Of a DNA stretch of 46,270 nucleotides, positions 26,971-33,874 are shown in pieces; the first letter of the stretch is position 1; each line of letters starts with the position of its first letter. A model generated the notes under the pieces. It searched no databases, was not told the origin of the DNA, and saw only the letters and a program-made list of their open reading frames with translations. Origin of the DNA: Geothermobacter hydrogeniphilus (lineage in GTDB: Bacteria > Desulfobacterota > Desulfuromonadia > Desulfuromonadales > Geothermobacteraceae); contig NZ_NAAD01000024.1 of assembly GCF_002093115.1 (NCBI RefSeq), forward strand, positions 1 through 46,270, read 5' to 3'. A program made the position numbers and the translations under genes.

Positions 26971-27576
26971 ATGGACATGGAAAGAGTGTTAAAAAATGAA
27001 TTCGAAAACTGGATTGTAAACTATTGTTCAAAATACAGAATCGCCGATAAAAAGCTATATTCTGCCGTTCCTAAAAAAACTTGGCACAACTCATTGAACC
27101 AATTTTTAAAAACAGAAGCCGACGTTCAATGTAAATTCGGTGGATATCTTGAACTAACTTTCATGAATAAGAATCCCACTGAATATACTGTGCATTCTGA
27201 ATTGCCGATCTACGATAAATCCTTTGGCTCTCATGGAATGCGAGTCGATCTGGCAATTACAGAAGTTACAGATCCATGCATCTGGCTGAATGAGGACGAC
27301 ATCCGAAACTCTTTAACTGCTGCAATAGAAGTGAAATACGAAAACTATCGCTATCCGTATGAAGAATTTGATAACGGACGAATTCGTCGTGATATTGAAA
27401 AATTAGCAACATTGACACCTGAAAATGGATATCACCAAAAAATCATCAAAATTATGCTCATTATGGTTGAAAACCCTGATTTTGACTCCGACAGAATCTC
27501 TGTTCGGGAGACAATAACGTTGGCCAGGGAAGCCAACGTAAGAATTTTTTCGAACATCACTCAACTAATGTGCTGA
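26971..27576 (+). CDS. PD-(D/E)XK nuclease-like protein, AT-rich
   Basis: This 201-residue protein has no family I can name. It carries a plausible PD-(D/E)XK pattern: E61 in GGYLELTF, D93 in MRVDLAIT, and E120/K122 in AAIEVKYEN, with predicted strands around each. The C-terminal half has a basic helix (RIRRDIEKLATL) and a strand reading IMLIMV. A type II or Mrr-like restriction fold is possible. TTGGAGAAATT precedes the ATG, giving a good RBS. It follows the phosphatase/ADP-ribosylglycohydrolase gene by 45 bases on the same strand but is far more AT-rich, so it may be a separate import that now shares a transcript. Confidence 0.55.
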   Translation: MDMERVLKNEFENWIVNYCSKYRIADKKLYSAVPKKTWHNSLNQFLKTEADVQCKFGGYLELTFMNKNPTEYTVHSELPIYDKSFGSHGMRVDLAITEVTDPCIWLNEDDIRNSLTAAIEVKYENYRYPYEEFDNGRIRRDIEKLATLTPENGYHQKIIKIMLIMVENPDFDSDRISVRETITLAREANVRIFSNITQLMC

Positions 27577-28270
27577 TTCAGTTCTCTATAAATCTGTGGA
27601 TAATTTTTTAATTGTATGCCGATTACTTCTTTTTCGGAATCGGCAATTCCTCAGGATGTGATTGTTTTTCTGAAATGGTCGCTTATAAGTCGATGGTCTC
27701 ACGGAAAGGAATGGGATGGTGATTGCCGTACTGCTTGAAGACCCGCCGGAACACCCCTTTTCTTGACGGTTGCCTGGGTCTGGCCTAGATTTTTTTGTGG
27801 GAGAAGTCAGGCCCCCAGCAGCTTTGGGCGTATTGTCGGGGTCAAGGCATCGGCACTCGGGGAAGGCTTCTTCCGCATTGTGAAGGGAACATGGGCGTCA
27901 ATGGGGGCCACCCCGCCTACTGGGCGTCCGTGGATCGAGGTTGTGGACCGGCCCGGTCAGCGTCCTTTCATCAGGCGGGGTGACAGCAGGAAGGACAGCG
28001 GGGTGGTATCAAGCCCTGCCGTATCACTTTATGGGCAAACAGCCCAAAAGGCTTCCTTCAGTGACCCTTCTTTCAACGATTAAATGTCCCATTAATGTGG
28101 ATGACATCAAGGCTGGAAAAGGTGACCGGCCGGTCTGAATTTGCAATTTGCATTTTTTGCATATTGCTTTTTTTTCGTCGAGCTCGCCCTCTTCGAAAAC
28201 ATTGCTGATATGGCGTGATATCACCGGCTGATGTAGGCGTCATGGAGGGGGGAGGGCACAGAATGGGCAC
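27577..28270. other. Gene-free island edge next to tRNA-Arg
   Basis: About 700 bases with no convincing gene. A 29-base hairpin with TGCCGATT/AATCGGCA arms lies at 27617-27645 after the nuclease-like gene; it has no clear U-tract. A perfect GTGATATCAC palindrome lies near 28212. A plus-strand open frame of 106 codons at 27763-28083 has no recognisable features and is not called. The region may be decayed island DNA beside the tRNA integration point. Confidence 0.4.
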
Positions 28271-28308
28271 AAACGAAAAACGGGTTGACCGGAAGACCGG
28301 TCAACCCA
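28271..28308 (-). terminator. Rho-independent terminator of tRNA-Arg
   Basis: On the minus strand a perfect hairpin with arms GGGTTGACCGG and CCGGTCAACCC (loop TCTT) is followed by GTTTTTCGTTT. It lies about ten bases after the tRNA 3' CCA. Confidence 0.9.
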
Positions 28309-28318
28309 TTGAATTTCC

Positions 28319-28395
<77 letters not shown>

Positions 28396-28405
28396 ACGGG
28401 GGGTT

Positions 28406-28434
28406 TATATAACGCATAGCGGGGCAGATTGCAA
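28406..28434 (-). promoter_or_regulatory. Promoter of tRNA-Arg
   Basis: TTGCAA, a 17-base spacer and TATATA lie on the minus strand. A short GC-rich stretch (AACCCCCCGT) then runs to the tRNA 5' end, the kind of discriminator found at stringently controlled stable-RNA promoters. Confidence 0.75.
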
Positions 28435-28509
28435 ATGGAAAAAAGGGCAACGAAAGATGATGTTCGATCTGTTATAATCGCCCCGCAACCCAAACCCGCG
28501 AGGAGCCTG

Positions 28510-29361
28510 ATGCGTCTGCTGCTGATCATCGTCTGTCTGCTTCTTCCCTGTCTGGCCTGGGGAGAGTCGAGCTACCAGATGGTCAAGCTCACCGACGGCG
28601 TCTACGCCGCCATTGCCAGAACCGGCAGCCGCGCCACGTCGAACGCCCTGCTGGTGGTCGGCAGGGATAAAGCGGTGGTGATCGGCGCCCATTTCACCCG
28701 CGAAGCGATCAATGACCTGGTGACCGCCGGTGCCGCTGTCACCAGCACCCCGATCCGCTACTTCGTCCTCGCCCATCATCATCGCGGCTACAGCCACATC
28801 GACTTCGACTTCCCCCCCGGCAAGGAAGTGATCATGTCGTGGCAGACCTGGCTGGCGGTCAGCTCCGAAAAACGCGAAGTCGATTTCCCGGTCATTTTCT
28901 TCCGCGAAGGCATGACCCTGAAGCTGGGCAGGAGAAGTCTGATCCTGACCAATGTCGGACCGGGACACACCAACGGAGATGTCGTCGCCTACCTGCCGGA
29001 AGATAATGTCCTGTTCACCAGCGACCTGCTCTACACCGACAGTGTCGGCTATATGGGAGACGGGCACATGCGGGAATGGGTGCTGGCCCTCGATTTTCTG
29101 GAGAGTCTGCAGGCCAAATACGTTGTTCCCGGACAGGGTCCGGTCAGCCGCAGCAGCGACATCCGCGATTACAAGAACTTTTTCAAGGACTTTCTGACCG
29201 CCATCATCAACCATATCGAACGCGGCGACAGCCTGAAAAAAACCCTGCGCACCTTCGATCTGCCACAGCACCGGGACCGCAAAGGCTACAAGCAGTTCAT
29301 GCAGACCAACATCCGCCGAGCCTATCTGCAGTTGCGTGAGCAGGTCAGCCCCAAAAACTGA
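28510..29361 (+). CDS. Secreted metallo-beta-lactamase-fold protein, altered metal motif
   Basis: This 283-residue protein has a signal peptide (MRLLLIIVCLLLPCLAWG) and an MBL-fold body resembling quinoprotein-relay/SoxH-type hydrolases. GPGHTNGDVVAYLP and LFTSDLLYTDSVGY correspond to later metal-binding strands, and VVPGQGPV is typical of the family. The usual HxHxDH motif reads HHHRGYSHID, so the Asp and third His are not in their normal places. It may bind one metal, use other ligands, or be inactive. ATG at 28510 has GAGGAG upstream; a TATAAT at 28473-28478 is a likely -10 box. It stands alone, divergent from tRNA-Arg and convergent with the cytochrome operon. Confidence 0.75.
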   Translation: MRLLLIIVCLLLPCLAWGESSYQMVKLTDGVYAAIARTGSRATSNALLVVGRDKAVVIGAHFTREAINDLVTAGAAVTSTPIRYFVLAHHHRGYSHIDFDFPPGKEVIMSWQTWLAVSSEKREVDFPVIFFREGMTLKLGRRSLILTNVGPGHTNGDVVAYLPEDNVLFTSDLLYTDSVGYMGDGHMREWVLALDFLESLQAKYVVPGQGPVSRSSDIRDYKNFFKDFLTAIINHIERGDSLKKTLRTFDLPQHRDRKGYKQFMQTNIRRAYLQLREQVSPKN

Positions 29362-29362
29362 A

Positions 29363-30193
29363 TCAGCCTTTCCCTTCCTCATCATGGTAGGTCCGCCGCA
29401 ACAACAGACAGAGGCCGCCGGCGACCAGCAGCAGGACAATGGCGATCCCTCCCCAGAGCTTGCGCTGACTGAGATCCGAACGAATGCCGGCCACTTCGGT
29501 CGCAACCTTCCCGAGGGATTTCTGCACCGCCGCGGTGCCCTGATGAACCTTGTTCACATCAACGGTATGAAACAGCCGGTGAAACTCGTTGCGCTTGGCG
29601 AACACCTCACCACGCATCTTCTTCACTGATATCCCGAGCCGGCGCAGGTCGGCCAGGTCGCTTTCCAGACCGGAAATGATGTGGTCGGTATCGGCCAGGG
29701 CCGCCTTGATCCTGGCGGCACGTTCAAAACTGTGACAGCGGGTGCAATCCTTGTCATTGATCAGGTCGGGGCTGGCCTTGACGACGGCATGGTTGCCATG
29801 ACAGGTGACACACTGCGGTCCCCCCTTGCCGAGGGCCCGGCCGTGCTTGCTGGCCAGGTAATCATCCTTGACCCCGATATGGCAACGACCGCAGAAGGCG
29901 GGAATCTCGGCTTTTTCCGGAGCACCGCGAAACCCCCGTTCAGGACTCATGGCCATGGCGAAATCGGTCGGGTCGCCACCATGACAGTCATGACAGGAAA
30001 TTCCGTTCTGCCGGTGAATGCTCTGTTTCCAGAGACCGACCGGCGCCCCGAGACGCCCTTCCATCCCGCCGTGACACTGCAGACAGACCGTCTCCCTGGG
30101 AATCGTGGGAGCCTCTTCATCGGCGGAAAAAACCGGCCCCGGCAACAGGAGCAGCAGGCATCCGGCCAACAACCATCCTTTCGCGTGCATCAT
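29363..30193 (-). CDS. Membrane-anchored five-haem cytochrome c
   Basis: This 276-residue protein has a signal peptide (WLLAGCLLLLLPGPVFSA) and five CxxCH haem sites: CLQCH, CHDCH, CGRCH, CVTCH and CTRCH. A helical stalk follows, then one C-terminal membrane helix (LWGGIAIVLLLVAGGLCLLL). It should sit on the periplasmic face and take electrons from the cytochrome b/Rieske pair, replacing a classical cytochrome c1. Its ATG overlaps the cytochrome b stop as ATGA. It is the last gene of a three-gene operon. Confidence 0.9.
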   Translation of the reverse strand: MMHAKGWLLAGCLLLLLPGPVFSADEEAPTIPRETVCLQCHGGMEGRLGAPVGLWKQSIHRQNGISCHDCHGGDPTDFAMAMSPERGFRGAPEKAEIPAFCGRCHIGVKDDYLASKHGRALGKGGPQCVTCHGNHAVVKASPDLINDKDCTRCHSFERAARIKAALADTDHIISGLESDLADLRRLGISVKKMRGEVFAKRNEFHRLFHTVDVNKVHQGTAAVQKSLGKVATEVAGIRSDLSQRKLWGGIAIVLLLVAGGLCLLLRRTYHDEEGKG

Positions 30194-31284
30194 GAGTAGC
30201 GCCCCCAGATTGAGATGCCGATCAGCAACAGCAGACCGAGTACGTAACAGGTGACGAAAAGCGGCCGCTTTGCCGGACGACGTTCCTCTCCCCGATCAAT
30301 GAACGGCAACAGGGCGAGAAAAGTCATCAACGCTCCCTGGGCGGCCAGGCCGATGAGTTTGCTTGGAAAAATCTTCAATGTCTGATAGGCCCAGAGGAAA
30401 TACCATTCAGGCTTGATATGCTCTGGAGTCACGAACGGGTTTGCTGGTTCAAGGGCGTCAAGGGGAATGAAAATCTGCGGGGCAAAGAAGGTCACCGCCA
30501 CCAGCACAGCCAGGGCGAAACAGACCATGGCGGCCTCTTCGGCGGTGTAATTTGGGAAAAAAGGAATCCCCCCCGGATGCTTTTCGTGATCGAACACCGT
30601 ACCGACCCGGGCCGGTTTGGCATCCTTGCCGAAAGGCGGCACGGAAATGCCGCAACGTCGCACGCAGAAGAGATGAAAACCGACCAGCCCCATGAGAGCC
30701 CCCGGCAGCACCACCACGTGGAGGGCGAAAAACCGTCCCAGGGTCGGCGCCCCGACCGAAGGCGCGCCGCGCAGAAACTCAACCAGCTTCGGACCGATCA
30801 CCGGCACCGCACCAGCGGCATCCGTCGCCACCGTGGTCGCCCAGAAGGAGAGCTGGCTCCACGGCAGCAGGTAGCCGGTCAGACAGAGACCGAGTCCCAG
30901 GTTGAAAAGAATGAAACCGGACAACCAGGTCAACTCCCGCGGCCGCTTGTAGGAGCCCATAAACAGCACCGAAAGCATGTGCAGCAACAGCACGACAACG
31001 ATCAGGTTGGAGCCGACCGCGTGCAGGTTGCGAATCAGCCAGCCGTAGGGAACGGCATTGACAATCGTTTCAACACTGCCGAAGGCCTTCTCGGTATCGG
31101 GAACATAGTGAATCAGCAGCAGGATCCCGGTCAGGAACTGCAGTCCGAACAGCGCCAGCAGCACCGTTCCAAGGGAATACCAGGCGTTGATATTGCGCGG
31201 CACCAGGTAGCCGCTGGTGTTCTCCTCCCAGAGCTCCCTGACCCCGAGACGCACATCCAGCCAGTCAACAGCACGTTTCATCAT
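30190..31284 (-). CDS. Cytochrome b of a bc-type quinol-oxidising complex
   Basis: This 364-residue integral membrane protein contains both halves of cytochrome b in one chain. The N-terminal four-helix haem-binding part includes LHAVGSNLIVVVLLLHM and FALHVVVLPGALMGLVGFH, which provide the haem histidines. The C-terminal part has the quinol-site motif PEWY within KPEWYFLWAYQ. It takes electrons from menaquinol and passes them to the Rieske protein and onward to the five-haem cytochrome. ATG at 31284 has AGGAGG seven bases upstream; the TTG at 31290 is less likely. Single-chain cytochrome b with a multihaem c partner is common in Desulfuromonadales. Confidence 0.93.
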   Translation of the reverse strand: MMKRAVDWLDVRLGVRELWEENTSGYLVPRNINAWYSLGTVLLALFGLQFLTGILLLIHYVPDTEKAFGSVETIVNAVPYGWLIRNLHAVGSNLIVVVLLLHMLSVLFMGSYKRPRELTWLSGFILFNLGLGLCLTGYLLPWSQLSFWATTVATDAAGAVPVIGPKLVEFLRGAPSVGAPTLGRFFALHVVVLPGALMGLVGFHLFCVRRCGISVPPFGKDAKPARVGTVFDHEKHPGGIPFFPNYTAEEAAMVCFALAVLVAVTFFAPQIFIPLDALEPANPFVTPEHIKPEWYFLWAYQTLKIFPSKLIGLAAQGALMTFLALLPFIDRGEERRPAKRPLFVTCYVLGLLLLIGISIWGRYS

Positions 31285-31295
31285 AGTCAATCCTC

Positions 31296-31730
31296 CTAGC
31301 CGATGACCAGCTTATCGCCGTCAAGCTTCACATTGAATGATTCAAGCGGCTTCGGCGGCGGTCCGCCCAGCACCTGGCCACTGGAGGAAAACCGGCCGCC
31401 ATGGCAGGGGCAGAGAAACTCCTGTTTTGCATTGACCCACTTGACAATGCAGCCGAGGTGGGTGCAGACCGCCGTCAATGCCACGAATTCCCCCGGTTTC
31501 GGCTGCAGAACCACCGCCGGACGACCGCGAAAATCGATGAACTTGGCTCCCCCGACCGGAACCTTGTCACGCGCCAGGGTCACCTTGGCATCGGCATCGC
31601 CCCTATCGCGCGGCGAAAGATAACGCAACAACGGCCAGGCGGCCATGGCGGCGAGAGCAGTGCCCAGGCCGGCCAGCAGCACCGTCAGAAAAGTCCGCCG
31701 CTGGGAAGAAGGAAGTTCGTTCTGAGGCAT
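31296..31730 (-). CDS. Rieske [2Fe-2S] protein
   Basis: This 144-residue protein starts with a twin-arginine-type signal (SQRRTFLTVLL) and a membrane anchor. The cluster-binding pair is CTHLGC and CPCHGG, giving two Cys and two His ligands. It moves electrons from quinol at cytochrome b to the cytochrome c partner on the periplasmic side. AAAGGAG precedes the ATG. It is the first gene of the Rieske-cytochrome b-cytochrome c operon, with 11 bases to the next start. Confidence 0.95.
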   Translation of the reverse strand: MPQNELPSSQRRTFLTVLLAGLGTALAAMAAWPLLRYLSPRDRGDADAKVTLARDKVPVGGAKFIDFRGRPAVVLQPKPGEFVALTAVCTHLGCIVKWVNAKQEFLCPCHGGRFSSSGQVLGGPPPKPLESFNVKLDGDKLVIG

Positions 31731-31881
31731 GACAACTCCTTTGATTGTATTGTCACCCCGAATCAGGGCATCAGGACACGCAACACCGGAACATCAAAAC
31801 AGAAAAAAGTATAATCGTTGCCCCGCAACTTGCAACCGGACGGGCCCAAAAGACTTTTTCTGTCATATTTTAAAGCGTGGT

Positions 31882-32370
31882 TAACGAAGATCGGCGGAAT
31901 CGCTCCCACCGCCGAAGGGCAAGGAATTTTGTGCCGAATCAAGGCGCCGACCGATGAGCGCGGAGGCGTAGCGGCAGCTATGTCGCACAAGCGAAGAGGA
32001 AGGCAACGCCGAGTCGGTGCAAAAGAACCGCCCGACAAACACCGCAACGAAGATCCGCAGCCCCCCACCCACCACCGCCGAAGGGCGAGGAATTTTGTGC
32101 CGAATCAAGGCGCCGACCGATGAGCGCGGAGGCGTAGCGGCAGCTATGTCGCACAAGCGAAGAGGAAGGCAACGCCGAGTCGGTGCAAAAGAACCGCCCG
32201 ACAAACACCGCAACGAAGATCCGCAGCCCCCCACCCACCACCGCCGAAGGGCGAGGAATTTTGTGCCGAATCAAGGCGCCGACCGATGAGCGCGGAGGCG
32301 TAGCGGCAGCTACGTCGCACAAGCGAAGAGGAAGGCAACGCCGAGTCGGTGCAAAAGGACCGCCCGACAA
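31882..32370. repeat. Three tandem copies of a 166-bp repeat
   Basis: The marker AATTTTGTGCCGAATC begins at 31925, 32091 and 32257, exactly 166 bases apart. Copies two and three are almost identical and copy one diverges at its left edge. Each unit contains the core GGAGGCGTAGCGGCAGCTA of the structured repeats found at 37.4, 37.6, 40.1, 40.2 and 46.2 kb. Open frames of 78-142 codons here are by-products of the repeat. The remaining bases 31731-31881 before the array hold the Rieske upstream region and show no gene. Confidence 0.9.
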
Positions 32371-32372
32371 CC

Positions 32373-32400
32373 GAAAAAAGCCCGGGTGGCCCCGGGCTTC
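32373..32400 (-). terminator. Terminator of the DUF1573 gene
   Basis: On the minus strand, AGCCCGGG and CCCGGGCT arms enclose a GCCA-type loop and are followed by TTTTTTCGG, a few bases after the stop codon at 32403. It has the form of a strong intrinsic terminator. Confidence 0.85.
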
Positions 32401-32402
32401 GA

Positions 32403-33092
32403 TCATTCCGATTTGGTAATCCGCAACTGCAGGGGAATCCGCAACTCGGGAAGCCGCGGGCTGTCGGTCGGGATCAGCAGATAGCCACTGACAACTGTTT
32501 TTCCCGACCCCGCCGTGGCCGTCAATTCAATATCAGCGGTTTCGCCGGGCTGCAGCAGGCGACGGGGAAAGTCGACCTTGATCTCCTTGGCCGTGGTGCG
32601 GGCGGGCCCGATGGCGGCAACCTGGTCTCCCTTGTTGGTCAGTTTCACCCGGGTGCTGACCGACTGTCCGGCAGCGACCGGCCCAAGCGTCACCGAACGG
32701 GCACTCAGCTGCAGCTCTTCCTTGACATTGCCGCGCAGATGCAACTGAACCAGTTTGTGGTTCGGGTCATTGGTATAGACGTAGATGGTCTTGACCACAT
32801 TGCCATGAAACCGGGTCGAGTCGAAGGTGGCGCGGACCTCGCCGGTCGCGCCCGGGGCGAGTTCCTTGCTTGAAACCAGGACCGCCGTGCAGCCGCAGGA
32901 ACTCTTGACCCTGTCGATCAGCAGTGGATCATCCCCGGCGTTGCGAAATTCAAAAACGTGCTCGACCTTCTCCCCCTGGAACACACTGCCGAACTGAAAA
33001 TCGGGCTGGGTCACTTCGATTCGAGGCCCGTCAGCCAGAACGGGAGCGGCAGGGACAAGCAGCAACAGGGACAAAAAAAACAGACGGATCAT
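32403..33092 (-). CDS. DUF1573 protein, exported, two Ig-like domains
   Basis: This 229-residue protein has a signal peptide (MIRLFFLSLLLLVPAAPVLA) and the DUF1573 signature: FGSVFQGEKVEHVFEFRN, SSCGCTAVL, then LAPGATGEVRATFDS. A second Ig-like domain follows (SVTLGPVAAGQSVSTRVKL). DUF1573 domains resemble ASPM-SPD-2-Hydin Ig folds, and the paired Cys in SCGC is conserved. It is periplasmic or surface-exposed, with no enzymatic motif. ATG at 33092 starts a clean signal peptide; the frame open to 33194 lacks support. It is transcribed alone, ending at a strong terminator. Confidence 0.85.
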   Translation of the reverse strand: MIRLFFLSLLLLVPAAPVLADGPRIEVTQPDFQFGSVFQGEKVEHVFEFRNAGDDPLLIDRVKSSCGCTAVLVSSKELAPGATGEVRATFDSTRFHGNVVKTIYVYTNDPNHKLVQLHLRGNVKEELQLSARSVTLGPVAAGQSVSTRVKLTNKGDQVAAIGPARTTAKEIKVDFPRRLLQPGETADIELTATAGSGKTVVSGYLLIPTDSPRLPELRIPLQLRITKSE

Positions 33093-33187
33093 GTCAACAG
33101 ACCTTTCACTTGAGCATAGATAGGGATCTGCAGAGCTTAACCGACCCCGGGAAACGACGCAAGCCCCTGAACAGAGCCGTGAAGAAA

Positions 33188-33216
33188 TTGACACATCCCT
33201 GCCTAATTGCTATAGA
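33188..33216 (+). promoter_or_regulatory. Promoter of hpt
   Basis: A near-consensus vegetative promoter: TTGACA, a 17-base spacer and TATAGA. The expected transcript start falls at about 33223, inside the repeat half-copy at 33220-33262, so the hpt leader carries repeat sequence. Confidence 0.85.
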
Positions 33217-33219
33217 ATG

Positions 33220-33262
33220 GCAGGCTGACAGACTGAAAAAACACCTATCTGCGGCTTGTCCA
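33220..33262 (+). repeat. Half copy of the palindromic MITE-like repeat
   Basis: It reads GGCAGGCTGA, then a 7-base insertion, then TGAAAAAACACCTATCTGCGG. It matches the left arm of the full element at 45920-46045 and the half copy at 39857-39897. The right arm is absent. Confidence 0.6.
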
Positions 33263-33301
33263 CCACGCCTGGATCCTCCAACTGAACGAGTCTGAAACAA
33301 G

Positions 33302-33832
33302 ATGCCCGAACTGAAACTGAAAACACTTTTCTCCGCTGAAGAAATTGAACGCCAGGTCGTCCGCCTGGGACAGGAAATCAACCGTGACTACCAGGACCGG
33401 GAAATCATCCTGGTCGGTATCCTCAAAGGCTCGTTTCTGTTCATCGCCGACCTCTGCCGACAACTGCAGGGACCGTTGACCATCGATTTCATGCGCCTGG
33501 CCAGCTACGGCTCCGAAACCCAGTCATCGGGCATCATCGAACTGCGCAAGGACCTTGAAGTTTCCATCAGAGGCAAACACGTGCTGGTGGTCGAGGATAT
33601 CATTGACAGCGGCCTGACACTGCAGTCCCTGCTGCACCGTCTGCAGGAACGCCAACCGGCGTCTCTCAAAGTCTGCGCCCTGATTGACAAACGCGCGCGG
33701 CGGGAAGTCTCACTGGAAGCGGACTACATCGGCATCACCATGGATGACGGCTTTATCGTCGGCTACGGACTCGACTATGATGAACGTTACCGCAATTTAC
33801 CCGGAATTTTCCTGGCTGAACCCTTTGAATAG
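33302..33832 (+). CDS. hpt: Hypoxanthine phosphoribosyltransferase
   Basis: This 176-residue purine salvage enzyme makes IMP (and usually GMP) from the base and PRPP. The PRPP loop VLVVEDIIDSGLTL is intact. The early active-site segment ILVGILKGSFLF and the base-binding end ITMDDGFIVGYGLDYDERYR are as in the family. Length is typical. It has a strong promoter at 33188 and a weak RBS. The zinc-ribbon gene follows 42 bases later and may be cotranscribed. Confidence 0.95.
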   Translation: MPELKLKTLFSAEEIERQVVRLGQEINRDYQDREIILVGILKGSFLFIADLCRQLQGPLTIDFMRLASYGSETQSSGIIELRKDLEVSIRGKHVLVVEDIIDSGLTLQSLLHRLQERQPASLKVCALIDKRARREVSLEADYIGITMDDGFIVGYGLDYDERYRNLPGIFLAEPFE

Positions 33833-33874
33833 CTCGATTTCCTGATTTGGTAACTGCCCGAGGAGGGGTCTGAC

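Noticed and set aside
27763-28083. A 106-codon plus-strand frame beside tRNA-Arg
   Set aside because: No recognised motif; composition looks like chance in a gene-free island edge.
1-28318. Integrase or second attachment site for the island
   Set aside because: No integrase-like protein and no copy of the tRNA 3' end was found in the window; the other end must lie outside it if it exists.
31882-32370. Possible CRISPR array
   Set aside because: The units are 166 bp and repeat entirely, without short repeats separated by unique spacers, and no cas genes are present.
31763-32419. Open frames of 78-142 codons on both strands in the tandem array
   Set aside because: They arise from the repeat itself; the peptides simply repeat with the 166-bp period.
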